64,000 bases of DNA from GWE2-42-39 sp963668595 (GCA_963668595.1 OY764876.1:620001-684000); one strand, 5' to 3'. Numbered from the stretch's first letter, positions 10,701 through 19,865 are shown. Notes: generated by a model not told the origin, from the sequence alone. A program made the numbers and translations.

Positions 10701-10810
10701 TTCTGACTATCTCAAAAATTAAAGACTTAGACCCTGAAAATCTGGATGCCGGAATTGGAAACTTCCCGTTGTGTTCAACCCTTACCGCAGGGATTTCAGT
10801 TTCATTTTAG
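7751..10810 (+). CDS. Second, divergent SusC-like TonB-dependent transporter (PUL A)
   Basis: About 1019 residues from ATG 7751 (signal MNIIKTILVVFCFVCVLQPLT...AQ). An upstream in-frame ATG at 7718 overlaps the susD stop and precedes no signal peptide, so it is not preferred. A Lys/Thr-rich linker follows, then a carboxypeptidase-like domain (VDEDGKAIPGARIY), a plug with IVDGVE and ELLKDATTKAMYGG, ILLITTKRG, and a barrel ending TAGISVSF. The canonical EVVVVGYG TonB-box segment is missing; the equivalent place reads NNLELPFGRTTERRS. It pairs with the SusD at 10837 and may carry a second product size or linkage from the same polysaccharide. Confidence 0.88.
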   Translation: MNIIKTILVVFCFVCVLQPLTLTAQNKNTNKKPTKKSSTINLTLDSKIVDEDGKAIPGARIYSSISRMYVNAGADGVIQFKTVASDMLVIKADGFQTKTITPTDENLKDGKIVLIQEKPLNGETNNLELPFGRTTERRSVGAYSIVNGKKLEGTPTMSIEGTLGGRLNGYFQMQNTLVPGWTSHNTYVRGGWGNYITIVDGVERTLEYIEPEVIESVELLKDATTKAMYGGLQANGILLITTKRGKAFENSVKVNVERGVQTPTRLPDFLNSYDYATYYNQALANDGYAPLYSQQALDAYKNHTDPILYPDVDFYKEFLNKNFSITRINSQLSGGNEKSRYFAHIGYQGNGGLEKYTQYPNADDIFTVRSSIDIDVLDFITVSAGFNGASQVKEWPNLSTQSFFSPLASHHPNDYPILIPGEMVGVTDQEFVIGGTAEKQNNPYGLLTGRGYAERRYTYIQSDFGLTFDLEKWVKGLKVRPFLSFDVYNVETATQGATFAVYEPTYNSETGILSFNQRGTETKATSMTRSNAEVRRNYAFNLTADYNRTFGQHAVKGLLNYYQSRNEIRNVDEDPRRQNLGLHLSDMIADKYIVEANINRVGVTSFSDDNRYGFFPAFGLGWIMSEEDFLSNIGCINMLKLRASYGVLGSTTYTAEGGFSTHLYQDVWKQNGTIDMNGDNYLVGLDRTGNPYLDFQKSYEFNAGIDAVLFNRTTRLSLGYFNNINDGFIGDGGNITPGVIGKNEALPFRNFKKYGLKGVEGELWFEKYLGDVQFSFGANMTYGITKRIADGEPDYPSDSFAGLITVGRPVDAIMGQEEAGVFSDQADIDQSPMQMFGPVRVGDIKYTDRNKDGYVDERDQKEIGNSLPRLQYGFNFDLKYKGFNLSVLAIGYGKYNRLLNTQYYQIYGNRKYSRVVVDGLPNGNAHPRLSVLSSENNFVSSTYWVVNNAFMKLRNIELGYTLPHKLTQKIAMNDVKLFTRGYNLLTISKIKDLDPENLDAGIGNFPLCSTLTAGISVSF

Positions 10811-10836
10811 ATATGAATCACTATAAATCAGCAGAA

Positions 10837-12606
10837 ATGAAAAAAATATTAAAACACATTATATTATCTCTCATTCCGGCCTTGCTTTTTGGTTGTTCTG
10901 AATATCTCGATCCTTCGTTGGATGGATCGTTGACAGAGGAGCAGGTGTTTACAAACGATGCGTATTTTAACGGAGTGCTGAATACGGTTTACGGTAGTAT
11001 TCCAACCGAGTTTGATTATATGCTGGATTGTGCTACCGATAATGCTGTGACCAATGACTACAGTTCAAATTATTTTAAAATGGGAACCGGTGCATTGCGC
11101 CCCAATATGAATCCGGAAGGAAACTGGGAGAATGCTTATCGTCAGATTCGCCGAATAAATATTTTTTTGTCGAAAATGGTATTGGATACCACCGGAACTA
11201 AACCGTTTTTGACTCCGGTACGTTTTGTAAAACTAGGTACGCCAGCCGATAGTCTTGACAATATCAACACTTTTTACCGGATGCTTGGTGAAGCTTATTT
11301 TCTGAGAGCTTATTACGAGGCCGATCTTTTAAAACGATACGGAGGCCGTTCTTCTTCCGGAGAGCTTTTGGGTTTCCCTATTGTTACCGATATATTGTAT
11401 GTTGAAGATAATCTGAATATCCCACGCAATACTTATCAGGAATGTGTTGTTCAGATTGTGAGCGACTGCGATAGTGCAAAAAAATACCTTCCTGTTGAAT
11501 ATACCGGAACCAATGCTGTTTTGGGAGCAACCATGAATGGCCGTGCAAATGGTATTGCAGCAATGGCTCTGAAAGCACGCGTTTTATTGTATGCGGCAAG
11601 TCCGGCCAATAATTCAGTAAACGATAAGGCGAAATGGGAAGAAGCTGCGATTGCTGCGGGTGATGCATTAAAAGCGATTGGAGGATTGAAAGATTTCCCG
11701 ACAATTGATAATTATTATTTTAACCAATTGAATAACAAAGCATACAATATTCGCGATGTTATTTTCAGGGGAGCAGTGCAGAGTGGAAACCGGGCATTGG
11801 AGAGTAGTAATTATCCTCCATCGATGTACGGAGATGGAGTGGTAAATCCTTCTCAAAATTTTGTTGACGCTTTTCCTGATAAATCAGGTTATCCGATTGC
11901 ACAAAGTTCGCTGTATAAATTAACCGATCCGTATCTGAACCGCGACCCGCGTCTGAACTTGTTTGTTGCCTTGAATGGTACATCGATGGGAGCTTCAAAT
12001 TATCACAAAGTTGAAACTTTTGTAGGAGGGATTGATGCGTTTAACCCTTCCACAAGTACTTCCAGAACGGGTTATTATCTGAAAAAATTACTCAAGTATG
12101 GTAGCGTAAATCTTGTTCCCGGACAGTTGACCGGAACCTCACGTGCTGCGATTCATTTGGGAACACCTGAACTTTACCTCAATTATGCCGAAGCTGCTTT
12201 TGAAGCATGGGGGGCAAAAGCCGATCCCAAAGCTTATGGATTTACTGCGGCAACAATTATCGAGCGAATTCACAAACGCTATGGTGCCGGAAATGATTAC
12301 ATGAACCAGGTGGCAGTCAATGATGGGGCTATTTTCAGAACTCTTATCAGAAACGAACGCAGACTGGAATTGTGCTTCGAGGGGCACTATTTCTGGGATC
12401 TTCGCAGATGGGAATCGGGTGAAAATTTGTCGGCAATTAATGTTGCAGTGCGCGGCGTCACAATTGAAAAAGATCAGACCGGAACACTTCTGTACAATAT
12501 GAATGTACAACTCGAAAAACGATTGTTTAACTCGGTTTATATGCCATTGCCTTACGATGAATTGTTTAATGCCCCGGCATTGATTCAGAATAAAGGATGG
12601 GAATAA
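10837..12606 (+). CDS. Second SusD/RagB-family lipoprotein (PUL A)
   Basis: About 589 residues from ATG 10837, which begins a clear lipoprotein signal (MKKILKHIILSLIPALLFGC). In-frame upstream starts lie inside or directly after the previous gene and add no signal. SusD hallmarks: EYLDPSLDGSLTEEQVF after the Cys, RMLGEAYFLRAYYEADLLKRYGG, GTPELYLNYAEAAFEAWG, and RNERRLELCFEGHYFWDLRRW. It lies 26 bases after the second SusC-like gene and 25 bases before the surface lipoprotein, so it is translated from the same transcript and should cap that transporter. Confidence 0.92.
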   Translation: MKKILKHIILSLIPALLFGCSEYLDPSLDGSLTEEQVFTNDAYFNGVLNTVYGSIPTEFDYMLDCATDNAVTNDYSSNYFKMGTGALRPNMNPEGNWENAYRQIRRINIFLSKMVLDTTGTKPFLTPVRFVKLGTPADSLDNINTFYRMLGEAYFLRAYYEADLLKRYGGRSSSGELLGFPIVTDILYVEDNLNIPRNTYQECVVQIVSDCDSAKKYLPVEYTGTNAVLGATMNGRANGIAAMALKARVLLYAASPANNSVNDKAKWEEAAIAAGDALKAIGGLKDFPTIDNYYFNQLNNKAYNIRDVIFRGAVQSGNRALESSNYPPSMYGDGVVNPSQNFVDAFPDKSGYPIAQSSLYKLTDPYLNRDPRLNLFVALNGTSMGASNYHKVETFVGGIDAFNPSTSTSRTGYYLKKLLKYGSVNLVPGQLTGTSRAAIHLGTPELYLNYAEAAFEAWGAKADPKAYGFTAATIIERIHKRYGAGNDYMNQVAVNDGAIFRTLIRNERRLELCFEGHYFWDLRRWESGENLSAINVAVRGVTIEKDQTGTLLYNMNVQLEKRLFNSVYMPLPYDELFNAPALIQNKGWE

Positions 12607-12631
12607 TGAAAAATTTTAAAACGATACAGAG

Positions 12632-13552
12632 ATGAGAAAAAATATATTCATACTATTGATTTTTTCGGTGATGTTGTCTGCCTGCGGATTCGAAGATGAT
12701 CCAATTTCGGTAGGGAATGCGTCAGCCTATTTTTATAATCAGACTTACAACCGGAATATTGTCGTTGGCGAAGGTCTTAATCTGAAAGCAGGAATTATGT
12801 TTTCGGGTTTGATTAACAATGATAGACAGCGGGTGGTAAATTTTGTGATTGATCCAACGTTGATTGAAGGTAGCGGGAAAACCTTGATGCCATCCAGTTA
12901 TTACACCCTCTCGAGTACCTCATCGTTTGTAATTCCGCAAAACGAAGAGCAGGGGTATATCGATATTAAAATTGATTCAGCTGCTTTTGTTGCTGATCCG
13001 AAGGCTTTGACCGGAGAATATGTGCTTCCGTTTTTATTGACTGGGTCGAATGATCTCGATTCGATCAGTGTTGCCAAAAATTTCATGATTTTGTCGGTGA
13101 GTTATTGGGCTAAACAGCATGGTAATTACAACTACTCGGGACAAACAATCCGAAAATCAGGCGCAACAACCGAGGTGTTAAGCTACAGCAATAATTCGCA
13201 GGTGACTGAAAGTGTAAAGCAATTGGTTACAATTGGTCCAAAAACGATGAATGTTGTGGCGGATGCAGTAGCTGGTTCCAAAGATCCAGCCAGCGGAAAA
13301 TTCTCTTTTAATGTTGAAGTTCCTTCAGTGGGGAGTGGCGAAGTGCTGATTAGCTCTGTAGCCGGAGCAGCAATACAAGTTACGGGTAATGGCAGTTCTA
13401 CATACGATGCCGCCACGCATACTTTTTATCTGAAATATAAATATACCGACGGTGCCTACCAGTGCGAAGCTACTGATACACTGGTTTTCAGAAACCGGGT
13501 TCGCGATATGCAGGACGATGGTAAAGGGGTGAATGAGTGGAGAATTCCGTAG
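12632..13552 (+). CDS. DUF1735/DUF4361-type surface glycan-binding lipoprotein
   Basis: 306 residues with a lipobox (SVMLSACGFEDD; acidic residues after the Cys fit surface export in this phylum). The first half has the DUF1735 (BT_3987-like) pattern: RNIVVGEGLNLKAGIMFSGLINNDR, FVIDPTLI, a YYTLSS stretch and ALTGEYVLPFLL. The second half (from about 160, YWAKQHGNYNYSG) resembles DUF4361, ending in a short RVRDMQDDGKG tail. Such proteins sit after SusC/SusD pairs and bind polysaccharide at the cell surface; no enzyme residues are expected. It ends the closely spaced transporter block and a weak hairpin follows. Confidence 0.82.
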   Translation: MRKNIFILLIFSVMLSACGFEDDPISVGNASAYFYNQTYNRNIVVGEGLNLKAGIMFSGLINNDRQRVVNFVIDPTLIEGSGKTLMPSSYYTLSSTSSFVIPQNEEQGYIDIKIDSAAFVADPKALTGEYVLPFLLTGSNDLDSISVAKNFMILSVSYWAKQHGNYNYSGQTIRKSGATTEVLSYSNNSQVTESVKQLVTIGPKTMNVVADAVAGSKDPASGKFSFNVEVPSVGSGEVLISSVAGAAIQVTGNGSSTYDAATHTFYLKYKYTDGAYQCEATDTLVFRNRVRDMQDDGKGVNEWRIP

Positions 13553-13572
13553 CAGAAAAAGAACGAACTGAA

Positions 13573-13600
13573 AACTTCTCCGGCGAGGAGAGGTTTGTTT
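13573..13600 (+). terminator. Weak terminator-like hairpin after transporter block
   Basis: Arms AACTTCTCC (13573-13581) and GGAGAGGTT (13587-13595) pair over nine positions with one wobble, around a five-base loop GGCGA. The tail TGTTTG is only partly T-rich, so termination may be partial, letting some transcript continue into the GH2 gene 24 bases later. Confidence 0.5.
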
Positions 13601-13623
13601 GAATATTAAGTTAACACATAATT

Positions 13624-15855
13624 ATGAATCGAATTATTATTTTATTATTTGTTTGTTTTGCAGTGTTGGGTGCAAAATCTCAAAACTATTCACCTGTAAA
13701 AGGGAAATTAACCACCGAATGGGGAGAGAAGATTACACCGGAAAATGCATGGCGGGAATATCCGCGTCCGCAGATGAAACGTGGGGAATGGTTGAACCTG
13801 AATGGTTTGTGGGACTATGCAATCGTGGACAGAAATTCATTGAAACCTGATGATTTTCGGGGAAATATATTGGTCCCGTTTGCCGTAGAATCAGCTCTTT
13901 CCGGAGTAGGGAAGAGTGTGTCGCCCGATCAGAAAGTCTGGTATAAAAGAAGTTTCGATATTCCACAAAATTGGAAAGGAAAGAATGTAATACTTCATTT
14001 TCAGGCAGTCGATTGGGAAACAACAGTGTGGCTAAACGGAAAGCAAGTGGGTACTCATAAAGGTGGTTCAACAGCCTTTTCGTTTGATGTAACAAAATAT
14101 CTGAAAAACGGACCGCAGGAATTGGTGGTGTCTGTTTGGGACCCAACCGATACCGGCAATCAGCCACGCGGGAAACAGGTACTCGACCCCAAAGGAATCT
14201 GGTACACTCCTGTAAGCGGAATCTGGCAAACAGTGTGGATGGAACCAGTGAATTCAACTTCTGTCAAATCGGTTTATCCGGTTGCTGACATCGATAAAAA
14301 TCAACTTGTATTGAATACCGAGTTGCTTGGGGCAAAAGGCGGAGAAGAAATTGCCGTAAAAGTATTGAACGGTGGACAAACGATTGTTGATAAAACATTC
14401 GCAACATCGCAGGCCGCAGTACTCGACATTCCTTCTCCTAAATTATGGACTCCCGAGTCGCCAGAGCTTTATCAATTGGAAATTTCTTTGCTGAAAGGAG
14501 GAAAAATTCTTGATCGCGTGGATTCGTATTTTGCAATGAGAAAAATATCTATCACGAAGGACAATCAGGGATTTGAAAGAATTCAGCTGAATAACAAACC
14601 TGTTTTTCAATACGGAACGCTCGATCAGGGATGGTGGCCTGACGGATTGCTAACTCCCCCTTCAGCAGAAGGAATGATTTATGATATGAAAGTGTTGAAA
14701 GATATGGGTTTCAATATGCTTCGCAAGCATATAAAAGTTGAACCCTGGTTGTATTATTACTACGCCGATTCGCTGGGACTTTTGATTTGGCAAGACATGG
14801 TTTCGGGTTTCGAAACAGCCAAACGCTCCGAACAGCATGTAAGCTGGGATGCTCCGCAAGACTGGTCTCGTCCGAAAGAATCAGCCGAACAGTTAGAGTT
14901 CGAGATTAAAGAGGAAATGGATCAGTTGAAATTCTTTCCAAGTATTGTGACCTGGGTGATTTTTAACGAAGGCTGGGGACAGTACGAAACCAAACGAGTG
15001 GTTGACTGGTGCATGAACTACGATAAAACCCGCGTTATCGACGGAGTGAGTGGCTGGACAGATCGTAATTGTGGACATCTGAACGATGCGCATCAGTATC
15101 CGGGACCTGGTATGGAACCAGTTGAGCAAAATCCGGGTCGTGCGATTGTTTTGGGTGAATTTGGTGGTTTGGGTTTGCCTCTTGAAAATCACCTCTGGAA
15201 TCCCAATATGCGAAACTGGGGGTATCGTACTTATACTTCAGAACCAGAACTGATTAAAGAATATGCAAAACTGATGCACAATTTGTATCCGTTGCGTCAC
15301 CGTGGATTGTCGGCAGCAGTATATACACAAACCACCGATGTGGAAGGTGAAGTGAACGGTTTGATGACTTACGACCGGAAAGTAATTAAAATTGATCCGG
15401 AACTGCTTCGCATGATGCATGCTCCGTTGTATGCTTCGGATGCGAAAAAAGTGAAGAATATAGTTTCTGATTCGGAAGTGGAAGGAAACGAGATTCGTTT
15501 TACGAAAAATCAACCGGCTTCGAATTGGATGAGGCAGGCTGCATCCGCAGATTTTGAGACTCAAAACGGGCCGTTGGATGTGAAAAAATCACAATCGGTA
15601 TGGGCTGTTAATTCTTTTAATTTGAATGAAGTCCCCGATGGAATTTCGCTCAAAATACTTTCTTACGGAACAGTAAAAGTGTACTTGAATGGGAAAATGG
15701 TATTGAATAAGCGGATTATAGGCAAACGCCACTATGAACATTTTAATATCAGCGAATTTGCTGTTTATTTGAAGAAAGGAGTAAACCAGATTGCTGTTGA
15801 AGCACTTGATTTTGAAGTGCCTGCTCAATTTGATTTCGGATTATACACATATTAA
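13624..15855 (+). CDS. GH2-family glycoside hydrolase, secreted
   Basis: 743 residues with a signal peptide (about 1-20, ending GAKSQ). Domain order: galactose-binding-like sugar-binding domain (WLNLNGLWDYAI, VWLNGKQVGTHKGG, about 55-200), immunoglobulin-like middle domain, TIM barrel (about 300-560) and a C-terminal beta-domain with a second VYLNGKMV-type motif. Catalytic acid/base Glu449 lies in VIFNEGWGQ and the probable nucleophile Glu512 in VLGEFGG. The family includes beta-galactosidases, beta-glucuronidases and beta-mannosidases; sequence alone does not decide. With the flanking sulfatases it probably trims desulfated side chains or oligosaccharides. Confidence 0.9.
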   Translation: MNRIIILLFVCFAVLGAKSQNYSPVKGKLTTEWGEKITPENAWREYPRPQMKRGEWLNLNGLWDYAIVDRNSLKPDDFRGNILVPFAVESALSGVGKSVSPDQKVWYKRSFDIPQNWKGKNVILHFQAVDWETTVWLNGKQVGTHKGGSTAFSFDVTKYLKNGPQELVVSVWDPTDTGNQPRGKQVLDPKGIWYTPVSGIWQTVWMEPVNSTSVKSVYPVADIDKNQLVLNTELLGAKGGEEIAVKVLNGGQTIVDKTFATSQAAVLDIPSPKLWTPESPELYQLEISLLKGGKILDRVDSYFAMRKISITKDNQGFERIQLNNKPVFQYGTLDQGWWPDGLLTPPSAEGMIYDMKVLKDMGFNMLRKHIKVEPWLYYYYADSLGLLIWQDMVSGFETAKRSEQHVSWDAPQDWSRPKESAEQLEFEIKEEMDQLKFFPSIVTWVIFNEGWGQYETKRVVDWCMNYDKTRVIDGVSGWTDRNCGHLNDAHQYPGPGMEPVEQNPGRAIVLGEFGGLGLPLENHLWNPNMRNWGYRTYTSEPELIKEYAKLMHNLYPLRHRGLSAAVYTQTTDVEGEVNGLMTYDRKVIKIDPELLRMMHAPLYASDAKKVKNIVSDSEVEGNEIRFTKNQPASNWMRQAASADFETQNGPLDVKKSQSVWAVNSFNLNEVPDGISLKILSYGTVKVYLNGKMVLNKRIIGKRHYEHFNISEFAVYLKKGVNQIAVEALDFEVPAQFDFGLYTY

Positions 15856-15885
15856 TTTTGGGATAGAAGATTGGCTTTGAAGTTT

Positions 15886-15922
15886 AGTCACAGCCCCGTT
15901 ATGATGTGCGGGGTTTGTGGCT
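15886..15922 (+). terminator. Possible hairpin terminator after GH2
   Basis: AGTCACAGCCCCG and CGGGGTTTGTGGCT form an imperfect stem (one bulge and wobbles) with a loop of about ten bases. It is followed by AATCTGTTTTATCG, a poor T-tract. It lies between GH2 and the first sulfatase, which is preceded by a 159-base gap and so may have its own promoter, though I could not identify one. Confidence 0.4.
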
Positions 15923-16014
15923 AATCTGTTTTATCGCATAATGCTTCTGTCTTTGTATTTTTATCTTGAATTTGACAGACTTAAAATCAAAACTAACAAC
16001 CTAAAAAACTAACA

Positions 16015-17436
16015 ATGAAGAAGCAAATGTATCCGTTGATGGTGGTTGGTGGATTATTGAGTTTGGGCAATTTGTGCATGCCCGAATCGGTGAATGCACA
16101 AAACCGTCCGAACATTATCTATATTTTGGCCGACGATTTAGGCTATTCCGAACTGGGCTGCTATGGTAACACATTCAACGAAACACCACATCTCGATAAG
16201 TTGGCACAAAGCGGAGTCAGGTTTACTCAAGCGTATGCCGCAGCTCCTGTTTGTTCTCCGTACCGCGCTGCGCTGATGACTGGTTTGTATCCGGCTCGAA
16301 TTGGAATAACCGATTACCTGCGTCCCGAAGCTGCGCAGTTTTTAGATACCGCTTATGTTACGTTGCCCGAAGCGTTAAAAATGAATGGCTACCATACCGG
16401 AATTATCGGAAAATGGCACTTGTCGGGCTACAAGTCGCACAATGCTCCGATTGAAGTACTTCCTGACCGACAGGGTTTTGATGAAGTGATTTCATCCGAA
16501 ACTGCTGGAATTGGCAACGGATCGTATTATTATCCATACCATTTTAATCCTTCGCTTCAGAAAAAAATCAATACTGAAAAAGAATTTATTGCCGATCGCA
16601 TGAATCTCGAAGCTGTTGAGTTTATCGAGAAGAACAAAGACAAACCATTTTTTCTATATCTGAGTCATTACGTTGTTCATACTTCGCTGCATGGAAAACC
16701 TGATTTGGTTGACCATTTCAGAAGTAAACCCGGTTGCGGACACAGCGAACCATCGAAAAATAATCCGGAAAATGATCCGTATAAAAAATGGCCTGCCGAC
16801 TATTCTGCGAAGAAAAATAATCCTCATCTGGCGGCACAATTGGCTGTAATTGACGAAGGAGTAGGAATGATTCAGGCTAAGTTGAAAGAGCTGGGAATTG
16901 AAAAAAATACAATTATAATTTTCACCAGCGATAATGGTGGCGAAACACGTGTGACTGATAATGCGCCTCTTCGCGAAGGCAAAAGTACCTTGTACGAAGG
17001 AGGTATTCGCGAACCGCTGATTATTTTTCAGCCTGAAAAAATTACTGGAGGAAAGCAAATTGATTTTCCGATTGCCAATTACGATTTTTATCCCTCTTTG
17101 TGTGAGTTAAGTGGAACTGCTGTTCCCCGGGTGATGCATCCTGATGGGAAAAGTTTTGTTGGATTGCTGAAAGGAAAATCGCAGAAAGAACGCATTTTCT
17201 ATTGGCATTATCCATTAAAGGAACGTCACTTTTTAGGTGGTCGTTCGTCGGGAGCAATCCGACAGGGCGATTGGAAATTGATTGATTTTTTTGATACTGG
17301 TGAAAAAGAATTGTACAATCTGAAAGACGATCTTGGCGAGACCTCAAACCTGATTGATCGTTTTCCTGAAAAAGCAAAACAACTTCAACTGTTGCTTGAT
17401 AAGTGGCAGAACGATGTTCATGCGGTAAAACAATAA
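16015..17436 (+). CDS. S1-family sulfatase, Cys-type
   Basis: 473 residues with a cleavable signal (ends NAQN, about 29). The alkaline-phosphatase-fold metal site begins with ILADDLGYSELGCYG. The active-site Cys80 sits in CSPYRAALMTG, the C-x-P-x-R motif whose Cys is converted to formylglycine. GKWHL and the C-terminal half metal ligands in TSDNGGETR are also present. Maturation requires a formylglycine-generating enzyme or anSME-type radical SAM protein, which is not encoded in this window. It should remove sulfate esters from the sugar handled by this PUL; regioselectivity is unknown. It is followed after 67 bases by a second sulfatase. Confidence 0.93.
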   Translation: MKKQMYPLMVVGGLLSLGNLCMPESVNAQNRPNIIYILADDLGYSELGCYGNTFNETPHLDKLAQSGVRFTQAYAAAPVCSPYRAALMTGLYPARIGITDYLRPEAAQFLDTAYVTLPEALKMNGYHTGIIGKWHLSGYKSHNAPIEVLPDRQGFDEVISSETAGIGNGSYYYPYHFNPSLQKKINTEKEFIADRMNLEAVEFIEKNKDKPFFLYLSHYVVHTSLHGKPDLVDHFRSKPGCGHSEPSKNNPENDPYKKWPADYSAKKNNPHLAAQLAVIDEGVGMIQAKLKELGIEKNTIIIFTSDNGGETRVTDNAPLREGKSTLYEGGIREPLIIFQPEKITGGKQIDFPIANYDFYPSLCELSGTAVPRVMHPDGKSFVGLLKGKSQKERIFYWHYPLKERHFLGGRSSGAIRQGDWKLIDFFDTGEKELYNLKDDLGETSNLIDRFPEKAKQLQLLLDKWQNDVHAVKQ

Positions 17437-17503
17437 TCAGTTGAAGTAGAAATAGTAATCTGATGAATTGTAAATAGTAATTTACTCAATTGTAAATACT
17501 TAA

Positions 17504-19591
17504 ATGATGAATGTGAAAAATATAATCCCCTCGGTATTGGCTTTTTCTGCTGCTTTTTATTCCTGTAATTCTCAGCACTATGTAAAAGGAGAAACCGAGG
17601 CTGCGACTCCCAATATCATTTTGATTCTGGCCGACGATATGGGTTTTTCTGACCTGGGATGTTATGGCGGTGAAATAAATACGCCCAATCTAGATCGTTT
17701 GGCAAATCATGGTGTTCGGTATTCCCAGTTTTATAATGCGGCACGTTGTTGTCCAACGCGGGCATCGTTGCTTACCGGAGTGTATCCGCATCAGGCAGGA
17801 ATGGGCTGGATGACAAATGCCAATCTGGGAACGCCTGCCTATCAGGGCGACCTGAGTAAAAATGTAGTAACTATTGCCGAAGTATTAAGAAATGCAGGTT
17901 ACGGAACCTACATGACCGGGAAGTGGCATGTGTCGAACACGCGGAAAGATGATGGTGGAGTGAATGATAATTGGCCTGTTCAACGCGGATTCGATCGGTT
18001 TTTCGGAATAGTTGGCGGTGCAGGTAATTATTTCAAACTACCTGTTTATTCCGATAACCAGAAGTATGCGGCACCCGAAAATTTCTATTTCACGCATGCG
18101 GTAAGCGATAGTTCGGTGATATTTCTCGATAAACATTTTCAGAAACATGCAGGCCAACCTTTGTTTATGTATGTTGCTTACACTTCGCCGCATTGGCCCT
18201 TGCATGCCTTGAAACAGGATATTGAAAAATATCGCGGAGTTTATGATCAGGGCTGGGATGCGACGCGTGAAAAACGTTTGAAAAAGCAATATGAAATAGG
18301 TTTGTGGGAGAAAGAATTAACGCTTTCACCACGGGATGAATCAGTTCCGGAATGGAATTCTCTGACTCAGGCCGAAAAAGAAGAATTTGCATTGCGGATG
18401 TCGATTTATGCGGCACAGGTCGATGCAATGGATCAGGGAATTGGACGGATCGTTGCAAAATTGGAAGAAACCGGGCAGTTGGATAATACCATTATTTTCT
18501 TTTTAGCCGATAATGGCGGTTGTGCCGAATTTATTTCAAGCGGAAAAAGTAAAGACCTGACGGGTGATCTATCTGAAACATTTGAAAGTTATCGGATTAA
18601 TTGGGCCAATGTGAGTAATACTCCTTTTCGCGAATACAAACACTGGGTTCATGAAGGTGGAGTCCGCACTCCGCTAATTGTTCACTGGCCCAAAGGCATT
18701 GAGCCTTCTCTCGATAATGGTTTTGTGCGCGATTGTGCTCACCTGACTGATATTATGGCAACTTGCGTTGATGTTTCCGGAGCAAAATATCCGGAAACCT
18801 ATAACGGGAAAAGCATTGTTCCGATGCAGGGAGTTAGTCTTGTTCCGCATTTCAGCAAACAAAGTAATGGCCGTGGTCCTATTTTTTTGGAACATGAAGC
18901 CAATATTGGAATGCGTCAGGGCGAATGGAAATTAGTGGGCAAAACACACGAAGGAGAAGCGTTTAATCCGAATAATATGGAGCTGTACAATATGACCGAT
19001 GATCCTACAGAGTTGAAAAATTTGGCGAGTGTTTTCCCTCAAAAAGTGGATAGCATGTATAAAGAGTGGGATAAGTGGGCGCATTATGTAGAAGTGTTTC
19101 CAATGGATACCCGCGAATATAACCAACGATCGATGGCCTACAAACGGATGATTAATGGTGAATTTGATATGAATTTTGGCGATTGGGATATTCATAATCC
19201 GAATGATCAGGCCGATTTTATGATTGATCATGACGGAAAAATATCAGGAACGAACTCGGCTTTAATTTCAGTGAAAAAACAAGGACAGAAACCCGGAGAC
19301 GCAGCATTGACCTGGGTTTTTCCGAGTGGAGAAATTCATAAGTTTGATATTTCATTCAAGGCAGTTGCTGCCACTGGTACGAAATTAATTGTTAGAGTAG
19401 AACAGGCAGGAAATCCGGGGAATAAAGTTGCTCAGCAAACGTATTCAGTCGGAACGAGTGAGCAGTGTTTTTCATTTAAAACCGAAGCAATAAAGAAGAA
19501 TGGACGCTATCGTCTTGCATTTTATGTAGGCGACAATCCGGTAGGTGATAAAATATGGCTGGATGCCATCACTCTGACTTCGGCTGATTAA
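17504..19591 (+). CDS. S1-family arylsulfatase-like enzyme with extra C-terminal domain
   Basis: 695 residues, long for the family. The N-terminus (Phe-Tyr-Ser-Cys near 20) may be a lipobox, but not a clean one. The sulfatase domain shows ILADDMGFSDLGCYGG, active-site Cys82 in CCPTRASLLTG, GKWHVSN and FLADNGG, and ends near 560. The final 130 or so residues (from DFMIDHDGKISGTNSA to the end) read as a separate beta-sandwich with alternating polar strands and WLDAITL, typical of carbohydrate-binding-like appendages. ATG 17504 and ATG 17507 are equivalent starts. It is the last gene of PUL A; no clear terminator follows, only an AT-rich gap before the tRNA. Confidence 0.9.
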   Translation: MMNVKNIIPSVLAFSAAFYSCNSQHYVKGETEAATPNIILILADDMGFSDLGCYGGEINTPNLDRLANHGVRYSQFYNAARCCPTRASLLTGVYPHQAGMGWMTNANLGTPAYQGDLSKNVVTIAEVLRNAGYGTYMTGKWHVSNTRKDDGGVNDNWPVQRGFDRFFGIVGGAGNYFKLPVYSDNQKYAAPENFYFTHAVSDSSVIFLDKHFQKHAGQPLFMYVAYTSPHWPLHALKQDIEKYRGVYDQGWDATREKRLKKQYEIGLWEKELTLSPRDESVPEWNSLTQAEKEEFALRMSIYAAQVDAMDQGIGRIVAKLEETGQLDNTIIFFLADNGGCAEFISSGKSKDLTGDLSETFESYRINWANVSNTPFREYKHWVHEGGVRTPLIVHWPKGIEPSLDNGFVRDCAHLTDIMATCVDVSGAKYPETYNGKSIVPMQGVSLVPHFSKQSNGRGPIFLEHEANIGMRQGEWKLVGKTHEGEAFNPNNMELYNMTDDPTELKNLASVFPQKVDSMYKEWDKWAHYVEVFPMDTREYNQRSMAYKRMINGEFDMNFGDWDIHNPNDQADFMIDHDGKISGTNSALISVKKQGQKPGDAALTWVFPSGEIHKFDISFKAVAATGTKLIVRVEQAGNPGNKVAQQTYSVGTSEQCFSFKTEAIKKNGRYRLAFYVGDNPVGDKIWLDAITLTSAD

Positions 19592-19792
19592 TTGATTTTG
19601 AAATGATACTGAACATCAATAACCGTCTGGTACTACAATAAATAGAATAATCAAAAATAGGTGATCTTTTATGTCTGTTATTGGTGGTTATTTGTTATGA
19701 AAATTAGAAATTAGTTTAACGAATAAGAAATGACTTCATTATTTAAAATCATATCAGAAGACCCAAATAGATGTAATTAGTTCTCAAATTTG
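19592..19792. other. AT-rich intergenic stretch at PUL A / PUL B junction
   Basis: Together with 19866-19966 and the tRNA this makes a 375-base gap between convergent coding regions. I found no coding frame, no convincing terminator for either side, and no repeat of the tRNA end. It is simply AT-rich. Confidence 0.5.

Positions 19793-19865
<73 letters not shown>

Noticed and set aside
13599..13850. Open frame of 83 codons starting just before GH2
   Set aside because: It overlaps the GH2 start in another frame; GH2 has a clear signal peptide and catalytic residues.
13733..14257. A 174-codon minus-strand frame within the GH2 gene
   Set aside because: It is antisense to conserved GH2 sequence, has no recognisable domain and no upstream signal.
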